A program made the translations under genes and the position numbers. A stretch of DNA of 64,000 nt, taken from NCBI GenBank assembly GCA_034521445.1, contig JAXHMM010000003.1, forward strand, positions 372,001 to 436,000, given 5' to 3'. Below, in pieces: positions 53,473 to 61,712 of the stretch (positions are counted from its first letter, which is position 1; every line of letters starts with the position of its first letter). Under the pieces are notes generated by a model, which did no database searches, had not been told where the DNA came from, and saw only the letters and a list, made by a program, of their open reading frames with translations. The stretch is from Balneolaceae bacterium (GTDB lineage: Bacteria > Bacteroidota > Rhodothermia > Balneolales > Balneolaceae).

Positions 53473-54489
53473 ATGCTGAACAACAAATCGGTACTGGTCA
53501 CGGGCGGTACCGGCTCCTTCGGGCAGGCTTTTACGCGCGCTGTGCTGGAGCGCTGGCCCGACATCGAACGCCTGGTGATCTTTTCCCGGGACGAGCAGAA
53601 GCAGTTCCGGATGGAGCAGGAATTTCCCAAGAGCAAATATCCCGCCATACGCTATTTTATCGGGGATGTGAGGGATCGCGACCGGCTCAAGCGGGCCATG
53701 AAGGGCATCGAGTACGTGGTGCATGCCGCGGCCATGAAGCACGTGCCCATCTCCGAGTATAACCCCATGGAGTGCATCAAGACCAACATCCTGGGGGCCG
53801 AAAACCTGATCTCGGTCTGCCTGGAGACGGACGTGGAGAAGGTGGTGGCCCTCTCCACCGACAAGGCGGCCGCCCCCATCAACCTCTACGGCGCCACCAA
53901 GCTGGCCTCCGACAAGCTTTTCATCGCCGGTAACAACATCAAGGGGTGGAATCCCATCACCTTTTCGGTGGTGCGCTACGGCAACGTGATGGGCTCGAAC
54001 GGCTCGGTCATTCCCTTCTTTCTGAAAAAGCGCTCCGAGGGCGTGCTGCCCGTTACCGACACGGAGATGACCCGCTTCAACATTACGCTGGACGAGGCGG
54101 TGGAGATGGTGCTGAATGCCCTCGACAAGGCCTGGGGCGGGGAGCTTTTTGTACCCAAAATTCCCTCCTACCGCATAACAGACCTGGCGGAGGCTATCGG
54201 ACCCGATTGCGAGATCGAGGTGGTGGGGAGGCGGCCCGGCGAAAAGATCCACGAGGCGATGATCACCGAGGCCGACTCCTACTACACGTGGGACCTGGGC
54301 GACTACTACGCCATCCTGCCGCCCACGCCCAACAAGTGGACGGTGGAGGAGTTCGAGGAGCATTTCAAGGCGAAAAAGGTGCCCCGGGGCTTCCGCTACA
54401 ACTCGGGAGAAAACGACGAGTGGCTCAGCGTGGAGCAGCTGCGCCGGATGATCCGCGAGCACGTAGATCCCACCTTCGAAGTCGACTGA
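53473..54489 (+). CDS. pseB: UDP-N-acetylglucosamine 4,6-dehydratase (inverting), PseB
   Basis: A 338-aa SDR enzyme: VLVTGGTGSFGQAFTRAVLE, SRDEQKQFRMEQEF, HAAAMKHVPISEYNPMECIK, ALSTDKAAAPINLYGATKLA and VVRYGNVMGSNGSVIPFFLK, all PseB hallmarks. It removes water from UDP-GlcNAc with C5 inversion, giving the L-altro 4-keto intermediate of pseudaminic acid synthesis. First gene of the nonulosonic acid operon, 27 bp before pseC. Confidence 0.95.
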   Translation: MLNNKSVLVTGGTGSFGQAFTRAVLERWPDIERLVIFSRDEQKQFRMEQEFPKSKYPAIRYFIGDVRDRDRLKRAMKGIEYVVHAAAMKHVPISEYNPMECIKTNILGAENLISVCLETDVEKVVALSTDKAAAPINLYGATKLASDKLFIAGNNIKGWNPITFSVVRYGNVMGSNGSVIPFFLKKRSEGVLPVTDTEMTRFNITLDEAVEMVLNALDKAWGGELFVPKIPSYRITDLAEAIGPDCEIEVVGRRPGEKIHEAMITEADSYYTWDLGDYYAILPPTPNKWTVEEFEEHFKAKKVPRGFRYNSGENDEWLSVEQLRRMIREHVDPTFEVD

Positions 54490-54516
54490 GAGCAGACAAC
54501 CGCCAACCGAAGAGTC

Positions 54517-55692
54517 ATGAACATGGACACGCCCATACCCTATGGCAGGCAATCCATCGACGAGGAGGATATACGGGCGGTGACCGAGGTGCTGCGCAGC
54601 AACTACCTCACCCAGGGTCCCCGCATCCCGGCCTTTGAAGAGGAATTCGCCGGCTACATAGGCTGCGAGCACGCCGTGGCCGTGGCCAACGGCACCGCCG
54701 CCCTCCACCTGGGCGTGCTGGCGCTGGGCCTGCAACCGGGCCAGAAGGTCATCACCACGCCCCTCACCTTCGCCGCCTCCGCCAACTGTGTGCGCTATGC
54801 CGGGGGACTGGTAGATTTTGTGGATATCGACCCGCATACCTGGCTGATGGACCTGGACGCCCTGGAGCGCAAGCTGGAGAAGGCCCCGGAAGGCACCTAC
54901 GCCGGGGTGATACCGGTGGACTTCACCGGGCTGGCCGTCGACACCGAAGGCCTGCGCGAACTGGCCGACCGGCACGGGCTCTGGATACTGGAGGACGCCT
55001 GCCACGCTCCCGGCGGTTCCTTTCTCAACTCCCAGGGCGAGACGGTGCGCTGCGGGGACGGCCGCTACGCCGACGCCGCCATCTTCTCCTTTCACCCGGT
55101 CAAGCATATTGCGGCGGGGGAGGGGGGCATGGTCACCACCAACGACCCCGGCGTGAAGGAGCGCCTGGAGCTGCTGCGCACCCACGGCATCACCAAGGAC
55201 CCCGAACGCCTCCGCGAGAACCACGGCGGCTGGTACTACGAGATGCAGGAGCTGGGGTACAACTTCCGGCTGACCGACATGCAGTGCGCGCTGGGACGCT
55301 CCCAGCTGCGCCGTGCCGACGAGCGCCTGGAGCGCCGCCGCCGCATCGCCGCCCGCTACGACGAGGCCTTCGCCGGGCACCCGTCCATCACCCGCCAGGC
55401 GGTCGACCCGGAGACCCGCGACCGGCACCACGCCTGGCACCTCTACGTGATCGGCGTGCCGGAGCGCAAAAAACTATACGACCGCCTGCACGAACAGCAG
55501 ATCCTCTGCCAGGTGCACTACATCCCGGTGCACCTGCAACCCTACTATCGCGACCGGGGCTGGGAAAAAGGAGATTTCCCCCGGACCGAAGCCTACTACG
55601 AGCGCTGCCTCAGCCTCCCCATGTATCCCACGCTGAGCGACGAGCAGCAGGAATATGTCATCCGCAACGTTTTAAAAGCACTCGACTCATGA
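54517..55692 (+). CDS. pseC: UDP-4-amino-4,6-dideoxy-N-acetyl-L-altrosamine transaminase, PseC
   Basis: A 391-aa PLP-dependent aminotransferase of the DegT/DnrJ family: VTEVLRSNYLTQGPRIPAFE, HAVAVANGTAALHLGVLALG, LEDACHAPGGSF and the PLP lysine in FSFHPVKHIAAGEGGMVTTN, plus YNFRLTDMQCALGRSQL. It aminates the PseB product at C-4. It overlaps the CMP-synthetase gene by 4 bp (ATGA). Order pseB-pseC-pseF matches known pseudaminic acid clusters. Confidence 0.94.
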   Translation: MNMDTPIPYGRQSIDEEDIRAVTEVLRSNYLTQGPRIPAFEEEFAGYIGCEHAVAVANGTAALHLGVLALGLQPGQKVITTPLTFAASANCVRYAGGLVDFVDIDPHTWLMDLDALERKLEKAPEGTYAGVIPVDFTGLAVDTEGLRELADRHGLWILEDACHAPGGSFLNSQGETVRCGDGRYADAAIFSFHPVKHIAAGEGGMVTTNDPGVKERLELLRTHGITKDPERLRENHGGWYYEMQELGYNFRLTDMQCALGRSQLRRADERLERRRRIAARYDEAFAGHPSITRQAVDPETRDRHHAWHLYVIGVPERKKLYDRLHEQQILCQVHYIPVHLQPYYRDRGWEKGDFPRTEAYYERCLSLPMYPTLSDEQQEYVIRNVLKALDS

Positions 55693-56393
55693 ATCGCATC
55701 GCCGTTATCCCCGCCCGCGGGGGCAGCAAGCGCATCCCGCGAAAGAACATCAGGGAATTCTGCGGGCGCCCCCTCATCGGATGGTCCATCGAGGCGGCCC
55801 TCGACTCGGGGCTGTTCGACAGGATCATCGTCTCGACGGACGACGAGGAGATCGCCGAAGTGGCCCGCTCCGAGGGGGCCGAGGTGCCCTTTATGCGTCC
55901 CGACCGCCTGGCCGACGACTACACCGGCACGGGACCGGTGATCCGCCACGCTGTGGAGTGGGTGCTGGAACACGGCGAACGCCCCGATTATATATGTACC
56001 ATCTACGCCACCGCTCCCTTCGTACGGGCCGAAGACCTCAAAGAGGGGCTCGCGAAGCTCAGGGAGGCCGACGACGCCCACAAGTCCTTCTCCGTCACCT
56101 CCTTTCCCTTTCCCATCCAGCGCGCCATTCGCATCACCGGGGAGGGACGCGTGGAGATGTTCCAGCCCGAGCACGAGAAGACCCGCTCGCAGGACCTGGA
56201 GGAGGCCTACCACGACGCGGGGCAGTTCTACTGGAGTACCCTGGAGGGGGTGTTGGAGGACGTGCCCACCTTTTCCCACGCCAGCGTGCCCGTCATCCTG
56301 CCGCGGCATCGGGTGCAGGATATTGATACGCCGGAAGACTGGAAGAGTGCTGAAAGACTCTTTCGAGTCTTTCAGCACTCTTCCAAGTCTTAA
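55689..56393 (+). CDS. pseF: CMP-nonulosonic acid synthetase (PseF-type)
   Basis: A 234-aa cytidylyltransferase starting ATG 55689, overlapping the pseC stop: VIPARGGSKRIPRKNIREFC, STDDEEIAEVARSEGAEVPF, ICTIYATAPFVRAEDLKEGL and FYWSTLEGVLEDVPTF. It activates the finished nonulosonic acid with CTP. The usual family end (DTPEDWKSAE) is followed by a non-family tail, LFRVFQHSSKS, which comes from a perfect 20-bp inverted repeat and the first octamer unit; its stop codon lies in the octamer array. Confidence 0.9.
   Translation: MNRIAVIPARGGSKRIPRKNIREFCGRPLIGWSIEAALDSGLFDRIIVSTDDEEIAEVARSEGAEVPFMRPDRLADDYTGTGPVIRHAVEWVLEHGERPDYICTIYATAPFVRAEDLKEGLAKLREADDAHKSFSVTSFPFPIQRAIRITGEGRVEMFQPEHEKTRSQDLEEAYHDAGQFYWSTLEGVLEDVPTFSHASVPVILPRHRVQDIDTPEDWKSAERLFRVFQHSSKS
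56341..56384. repeat. perfect 20-bp inverted repeat inside the pseF 3' end
   Basis: 56341-56360 is the exact reverse complement of 56365-56384, with a 4-nt loop (TTTC). It is translated as the last residues of the CMP synthetase. The hairpin has no following T-tract, so it is not a standard intrinsic terminator. Confidence 0.9.
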
Positions 56394-56441
56394 AGTCTAA
56401 TAAGTCTTAAAGTCGGAAAGTCAGAAAGTCTTGAAGTCGGA
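56385..56441. repeat. octamer array at the pseF/ATP-grasp junction
   Basis: Seven AAGTCNNN units (one is 9 bp) contain the pseF stop (56391-56393). The final A of the last unit is the first base of the ATP-grasp gene's ATG (56441). Confidence 0.92.
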
Positions 56442-57772
56442 TGTCGTACAAGTATAATCCACGTGGGGAGGGGAAGTCGGACGGGCGGTGGCTTATCGTC
56501 ATCGGGGGCAGCGATTCGCAGTTTCCCTACATCGGCAGCGCCCGCGACCTGGGCCTGAACACCCTGGTCTTTGACCGGGATCCCGCGGCCGTCGGGGGAG
56601 AAATTGCCCACCACCACGAAGTGTGCAGCACGCACGACGCCGGGGAGATCCTGCGCCGCTGCGAGGAGCTGCTGGATCCCGGACAGGTGGCCGGCTGCAT
56701 GACCTCCTCCTCGCACCAGAAGGCCCTGGCGTCCACTGCCGCGGTGGTGGAACACTACGGGCTGCGGGGCATCAGCCGGGAGACGGTGCGGCGGACCACC
56801 GACAAGGACCTCTGGAAGGAGTTGCTCCGGGATGCTGACATCCCCACGCCCCGCTGGGAACGGGTGGAGCGGGGCGGCGAGCTCGGTAAACTGCTGGACC
56901 AGGAAGAAGCCCTGATCCTGAAACCCGCTTCGGGCGGCGTGGGCTCCGCCGGCGTAAGCCTGGTGCGGAAAGGGGACCCGGAGGCGGAGAGGCTGCTGTG
57001 GGAGGCCTGCGAGGCCTCCTCCGACCACAGCGCCCTGGCCGAAAGGTGGGTGGAGGGGCCCGAATACTCGGTGGACGGCTACGTGAGCCGGGGCAACTGC
57101 CGCGTGGCCGGCATCAGCCGCAAGTACGTGCGGGGAGCCGACGAGAACTTTGTCATCGAGGGCTACGCCATGGGAGCGCTGGACCGCGACACGGAGCGCC
57201 TCCTGAAGAAAACGGCCGTGCGCGTTTGCCGCGCCCTGGAGATCGACCACAGTTTTTTCAGCCTGGACGTGAAGGTGTCCGGCCATACCGCCTGGGTGGT
57301 GGACCTGGGTCCCCTGCTGGACGCCAAGATGGACCGCCTGCTCTGGTATGCCGGGCGCAGCGTGTACGAGCTGGGGGTGCGGCTGGCCCTTCGCGGAGAG
57401 CATGAATGGCCGGTGGAGGACGGGGACGCTCCTCCCTTCAATGGCTTCGACCGCCCGGAGGCGTGGAGCAAGGTGGCGATGCCCTCGCCGCAGACCCTCT
57501 CCTTCAGCGGGGGAAAAGCGCTCCGTTTCCTCTACGCCGAACGGGAAGGCAAGCTGCGGGACGACGGCCCCCTCAGCTTCCTAAAAAAAGTGGACAGCGT
57601 CCACGAACTGCCCTTTACCTTTGAGCTGGAGAAAGAAGAAGGCGAAACGGTCCGCCCCCCGCGCTCCGTGGCCGATACCGTGGGCTGGCTCATGCACCAC
57701 AGCGTGCCGGCCGAAAAGGTGTGGGCGCGCATACAGGCCATCGACGCGGAAGAGCTCTTCAGCGTCCTCTAG
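56441..57772 (+). CDS. ATP-grasp ligase-like protein 1
   Basis: A 443-aa protein. Pre-ATP-grasp domain: WLIVIGGSDSQFPYIGSARD, then GLNTLVFDRDPAAVGGE. ATP-binding region: ISRETVRRTTDKDLWKELLR, the lysine/glycine loop ALILKPASGGVGSAGVSLV, and FFSLDVKVSG with WVVDLGPLLDAKMD. In standard ATP-grasp enzymes this last site is E-x-N-x-R, supplying magnesium ligands; here it reads D-L-G-P-L-L-D-A-K. ATP-grasp enzymes join a carboxylate to an amine or other nucleophile through an acyl-phosphate. It sits inside the nonulosonic acid operon and is unusual there. It starts in the octamer array. Confidence 0.8.
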   Translation: MSYKYNPRGEGKSDGRWLIVIGGSDSQFPYIGSARDLGLNTLVFDRDPAAVGGEIAHHHEVCSTHDAGEILRRCEELLDPGQVAGCMTSSSHQKALASTAAVVEHYGLRGISRETVRRTTDKDLWKELLRDADIPTPRWERVERGGELGKLLDQEEALILKPASGGVGSAGVSLVRKGDPEAERLLWEACEASSDHSALAERWVEGPEYSVDGYVSRGNCRVAGISRKYVRGADENFVIEGYAMGALDRDTERLLKKTAVRVCRALEIDHSFFSLDVKVSGHTAWVVDLGPLLDAKMDRLLWYAGRSVYELGVRLALRGEHEWPVEDGDAPPFNGFDRPEAWSKVAMPSPQTLSFSGGKALRFLYAEREGKLRDDGPLSFLKKVDSVHELPFTFELEKEEGETVRPPRSVADTVGWLMHHSVPAEKVWARIQAIDAEELFSVL

Positions 57773-57792
57773 TCCCCTTCAGGTTCAACGAC

Positions 57793-59004
57793 ATGGACCC
57801 CGAAGCCTTTCTGAAAACGATTTTCACCCGCTCCCTGGAGCGCATGGAGCCGGGCGCGCGCACCCTGTCCTGGCTGGAGCGCCACGGGAAGGAGAAGAAC
57901 GCCCTGCCGGAAGGCCGTCCCGTCTGGATGCTGGCCGCCGGCAAGGCGGCCCTCCCCATGTCGGCCGCCGCCGCGGAATGGCTGGGCGGGCGCCTGCAGG
58001 GAGGGCTGGTGGCCTGCCCGCGCGGGAAAGAGGGTAGGTCCGGGCCGAAGGTGAACCAGGACCTGGACTACGTGGAGGCCGCCCACCCGCTGCCCGACGA
58101 GGGCAGCCTGGAGGCGGGAGGCCGGGCGGTGGAGCTGGTGAAAGGCATTCCCCGGGAGGGGGTGCTGCTGGCCCTCATCTCCGGGGGCGCCTCCTCGCTG
58201 CTCTGCCTGCCGGAGGGGGAGGTGAGCCTGGATGACCTGCGCGGCGCCTACAAGAAATTGCTGGCGTCGGGCGAGGATATTGCCGCGGTCAACGCCGCGC
58301 GCAAGCGCATGTCGGCCATCAAAGGCGGCAGGCTGCTGCGGCACCTGCGGCCGGAGGCCGGACTGCTCAACCTGGTGGTATCGGACGTGCCCGGCGACGA
58401 CCCCGCGCTGGTGGGCAGCGGACCCACGGTGCCCCCGGAAATAACGGAGCAGAGGCGCCCCCACCGCACCGAGGTGATCGCCTCCGCCGCGCAGCTGGCC
58501 CGGGAGGCGGCGCGGGTGGCCTCCGGGCAGGGTGTGACGGCGCGGGTGGAATCGCCCGCCTACAGCGGCAGGGTGGAAGAGCTGGCGCCCCGCATGGCCT
58601 CCCGGCTGGAGGCGTGCCGCAATGGGGGGGAGACCGGCCTGCTGATCTGGTACGGGGAGAGCACGGTGAAGGTGACCGGGGAGGGACGCGGGGGACGAAA
58701 CCAGGAGCTGGCCCTGCGGGCGGCCCTGGAAGTGGAAGGCTGGGAGGGCGTCTGCTGGCTGAGCGCGGACACCGACGGCATCGACGGACCCACCGACGCG
58801 GCGGGGGCGGTGGCGAGCGCACAGACGGCCGCCCGGGCGCGCCGCGGGGGACTGGACCCGCTCGACTTCCTGGCGCGCAACGACGCCTACCGTTTTCACG
58901 AGCGCATGGGCACCCTGCTCAGGACCGGCCCGACAGGCAATAACCTGATGGACCTGCAGCTGGTCTGGACCGGGTGCCAGGAGCCGCCAGATGTTCGCTT
59001 TTAA
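57793..59004 (+). CDS. glycerate 2-kinase family protein (GckA, MOFRL-domain)
   Basis: A 403-aa protein starting ATG 57793. N-terminal DUF4147-type segment with MLAAGKAALPMSAAAAEW and LALISGGASSLLCLPEGEV. C-terminal MOFRL domain with GGRNQELALRAALEVEGW and LSADTDGIDGPTDAAGAVAS, the family signature. Known members phosphorylate glycerate to 2-phosphoglycerate. Its place between an ATP-grasp ligase and a transketolase in a sugar-acid cluster suggests a related hydroxy-acid or aldonate is the substrate; this is inference. Confidence 0.88.
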   Translation: MDPEAFLKTIFTRSLERMEPGARTLSWLERHGKEKNALPEGRPVWMLAAGKAALPMSAAAAEWLGGRLQGGLVACPRGKEGRSGPKVNQDLDYVEAAHPLPDEGSLEAGGRAVELVKGIPREGVLLALISGGASSLLCLPEGEVSLDDLRGAYKKLLASGEDIAAVNAARKRMSAIKGGRLLRHLRPEAGLLNLVVSDVPGDDPALVGSGPTVPPEITEQRRPHRTEVIASAAQLAREAARVASGQGVTARVESPAYSGRVEELAPRMASRLEACRNGGETGLLIWYGESTVKVTGEGRGGRNQELALRAALEVEGWEGVCWLSADTDGIDGPTDAAGAVASAQTAARARRGGLDPLDFLARNDAYRFHERMGTLLRTGPTGNNLMDLQLVWTGCQEPPDVRF

Positions 59005-59059
59005 GCCTATCCCTTTGTATGTTTGGCTTCAAATTTGAACGGAAGAAAAACCCCCTGAA

Positions 59060-59935
59060 ATGACCACCGATAACCTGGAAACAAGCAGGGAGTTCGCCCG
59101 GCAGATCCGCCGCGACGCCCTCGCCCTGCTCTACCACGCGGGCTCCGGCCATCCGGGCGGATCCCTCTCCTCGGCCGACCTCGTGGCCTGGCTCTGGCAG
59201 AACGAACTGCATTACCGCGCCGGCGAGTGGGAGCGGGAGGACCGCAACCGGCTGGTGCTCTCCAAAGGGCACTGCGTGCCCATCATCTACGCCGCCGCAG
59301 GCAACAGCGGACTCATCGACCCCTCCGAGGCGGCGGACCTGCGCCACATCGGCACCCGCCTGCAGGGACACGCCCACGTGGGCGACACCCCCTGGGTGGA
59401 GACCAGCACCGGATCGCTGGGACAGGGTTTTTCGGTGAGTATCGGCATGGCGATGGGACTCCGTCACCGCGGCATAGGCTCGCGCGTCTACGCCATCGTG
59501 GGCGACGGGGAGATGCAGGAGGGGGAGATCTGGGAGGGCGCCATGTGCGCCGCCCACCACGGGCTGGACAACCTGACGGCCATCCTGGACTACAACAAGA
59601 TGCAGAGCGACGACCTGAACGAAAACATCATGGGCATAGCACCCATCGTCGACAAGTGGCGCTCCTTCAACTGGGAGGTGCAGGAGATCGACGGGCACGA
59701 CATGGAGCAGATCGCCTCCGCCGTCGCAAAGGCCAAAGAGGTCAAGGGACGTCCCCAGATGATCGTCGCCCACACCATCAAGGGCAAGGGCGTCTCCTAC
59801 ATGGAGGGCGTGCCCACCTGGCACGGCAGCGCCAAGATCAAAAAAGACGAGTTTATCACGGCGCTCGAGGAACTTGGCATCACCAACGAAGACATGAAAC
59901 CCTATCTGAATGGCACATTCTGGAACGGACAGTAA
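59060..59935 (+). CDS. transketolase-like, N-terminal subunit
   Basis: A 291-aa protein equal to the N-terminal (thiamine diphosphate-binding) part of transketolase: LLYHAGSGHPGGSLSSADLV, SKGHCVPIIYAAAGNSGLID, the cofactor motif VGDGEMQEGEIWEGAM and LDYNKMQSDDLNE, then HTIKGKGVSYMEG. The C-terminal half is encoded separately downstream (59910), the arrangement of the split family such as AptAB. It transfers two-carbon units between sugars. A 26-bp overlap couples translation of the two subunits. Confidence 0.92.
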   Translation: MTTDNLETSREFARQIRRDALALLYHAGSGHPGGSLSSADLVAWLWQNELHYRAGEWEREDRNRLVLSKGHCVPIIYAAAGNSGLIDPSEAADLRHIGTRLQGHAHVGDTPWVETSTGSLGQGFSVSIGMAMGLRHRGIGSRVYAIVGDGEMQEGEIWEGAMCAAHHGLDNLTAILDYNKMQSDDLNENIMGIAPIVDKWRSFNWEVQEIDGHDMEQIASAVAKAKEVKGRPQMIVAHTIKGKGVSYMEGVPTWHGSAKIKKDEFITALEELGITNEDMKPYLNGTFWNGQ

Positions 59936-60905
59936 AACCAAAACCAAGCAGGACGAACCGGTACTGATCGGCAAGGCGGGGGACTCCCTCCGCGAGGCCT
60001 TCGGCAAGGCGCTGGTGAAATACGCGGACGAATTTCCCGAGATGGTGGTGCTCGACGCCGACATCGCGGGGGGCACCGGCACCCACCACTTCCAGGAGGC
60101 CCGCCCGGACCGTTTTTTCCAGTTCGGCATCGCCGAGCAGAACATGATGGCCACCGCCGGCGGCATGGCCGGGGTGGGACTCCTTCCCGTGGTGACCACC
60201 TTCGCCGTCTTCTGCCTGCGCGCCATCGAACAGGCCCGCCTCTCCATCGCCTACTCGGAACGCAACGTCAAGATTGTGGCTTCGCACCCGGGGCTGGATG
60301 TGGGACCCGACGGCGGTTCGGCGCAGGCGCTGGAAGACCTGGCCGCCTACCGCGCCATCCCCACCATGACGGTCATCTCGCCCTGCGACCCCCTGGAGGT
60401 GGAGCTGGCCACCCGCGCCATCCTGGCCTTCGACGGGCCGGTCTACATGCGCAGCGGGCGCAGCCCGGCGCGGCGCATCCTGGACGAATCCTACGAATTT
60501 GAAATCGGCAAGGGACGCATCCTGCGCGACGGCTCCGACGTAACCCTCATCGGCTGCGGGGTGGAGACCGCCCGGGCCCTGGACGCCGCCGAAATCCTCG
60601 AGGGCGAGGGCGTCTCCGCACGCGTGGTGAATATGTCCACCATCAAGCCCATCGACCACGAGCTGGTGAAGCGCTGCGCCGAGGAGACGGGCGCCATCGT
60701 GACCGCAGAGGACCATAATGTGTACGGGGGACTGGGCAGCGCCGTGGCGGAGGCGGTGGCGCAGCACGCGCCCTGTCCCATGGAACTGGTGGGCGTACAG
60801 GACGTCTTCGGCGAATCGGGCGACCCCGAGGAGCTGGCCGAACACTACGGCCTCACCGGTCCCCACATCGCAGAAGCCGCGCGCAAGGTCATCCGCCGCA
60901 AGTAA
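59910..60905 (+). CDS. transketolase-like, C-terminal subunit
   Basis: A 331-aa protein starting ATG 59910, inside the end of the N-terminal subunit gene. Pyrimidine-binding domain: SLREAFGKALVKYADEFPEM, FFQFGIAEQNMMATAGGMAG (catalytic Glu), SHPGLDVGPDGGSAQALEDL, YRAIPTMTVISPCDPLEVEL and VYMRSGRSPARRILDE. With the N-terminal subunit it forms the active TPP enzyme. The gene is followed by an SDR whose start lies 30 bp downstream. Confidence 0.92.
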   Translation: MAHSGTDSKTKTKQDEPVLIGKAGDSLREAFGKALVKYADEFPEMVVLDADIAGGTGTHHFQEARPDRFFQFGIAEQNMMATAGGMAGVGLLPVVTTFAVFCLRAIEQARLSIAYSERNVKIVASHPGLDVGPDGGSAQALEDLAAYRAIPTMTVISPCDPLEVELATRAILAFDGPVYMRSGRSPARRILDESYEFEIGKGRILRDGSDVTLIGCGVETARALDAAEILEGEGVSARVVNMSTIKPIDHELVKRCAEETGAIVTAEDHNVYGGLGSAVAEAVAQHAPCPMELVGVQDVFGESGDPEELAEHYGLTGPHIAEAARKVIRRK

Positions 60906-60935
60906 TTTCATTAACGCTTCAATTCCAACGTATTC

Positions 60936-61708
60936 ATGATGCAGTTAGAGGACAAGATCGCATTCGTTACCGGCGGAAGCCGCGGCATAGGAAAAGCCAT
61001 CGCCCTGGAAATGGCCCGCGAGGGCGCCCGGGTGGCCTTTACCTACGTAGCCAACGAGGAGGCGGCCGAAGAGACCGCCGATCTCATCACCCAAGAGACC
61101 GGCAGCAAGCCGCTGGTACTACAGATGGAGGTGCGCGACCGCGCCTCCGTGCAGGAGGCCTTGCAGGCCTGCGTGGAGCACTTCGGGGGACTTCACGTGC
61201 TGGTGAACAACGCCGGCGTTAACAACCCGACGGACTTCGGCACAGGTGACCGACGAGGAGTGACCGGGACGAGGTGCTGGACGTAAACCTCAAGGGCCCG
61301 ATTGGTCTGCTCCCAGGAGGCGCTGCCGCACATGGCCGACAGCGGGGGAGGCAGCATCGCCATGATCGGCTCGGTGAGCGGGCAGTACCGGGGGGCCGCG
61401 CACCAGCGCGCTGCGCCGCCGGAGCAAGGCGGGGCTCATCTCGGCCTCGGGAACAGTGGTGGCGCGTTCTCGGCGCGCACCAGTACCGACGTCGCGCTGC
61501 AACACCCTCGGCCGCCGGACTCATCCAGTCCGAAATGGCCGCCGAAGGCATGAAGTCGGCCGCCGTGCAGCAGGCCGCCGAGGATATCGTCCTCAGCCGC
61601 CTGGGCACTCCCGAAGAGGTGGCCCAGACCGCCGTCTATCTCGCCTCCGACGCCTCCAGCTACATTACCGCCCAGACCGTCAACGTAAACGGCGGACTCT
61701 ATTTCTAG
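60936..61708 (+). CDS. short-chain dehydrogenase/reductase (FabG/PtmA-like), frame-disrupted
   Basis: The first 230 bp read cleanly: FVTGGSRGIGKAIALEMARE (NAD(P) motif), ending LHVLVNNAGVNNPTDF (NNAG motif). After about 61230 the frame shifts several times, but fragments restore the family: DVNLKGP, GGSIAMIGSVSGQYRG, GLIQSEMAAEGMKSAA and a C-terminal DASSYITAQTVNVNGGLYF. Total length would be about 255 aa. The dense shifts begin here and continue to the window end, so sequence error is more likely than decay. SDRs of this type reduce a keto group, plausibly on a nonulosonic acid precursor. Confidence 0.78.
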
Positions 61709-61712
61709 CGCG

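Noticed and set aside
53461-55440. 659-residue minus-strand frame over pseB and pseC
   Set aside because: The plus-strand genes have complete family signatures.
56341-56384. Palindrome at the end of pseF as an intrinsic terminator
   Set aside because: No T-tract follows and the downstream gene continues the operon at once.
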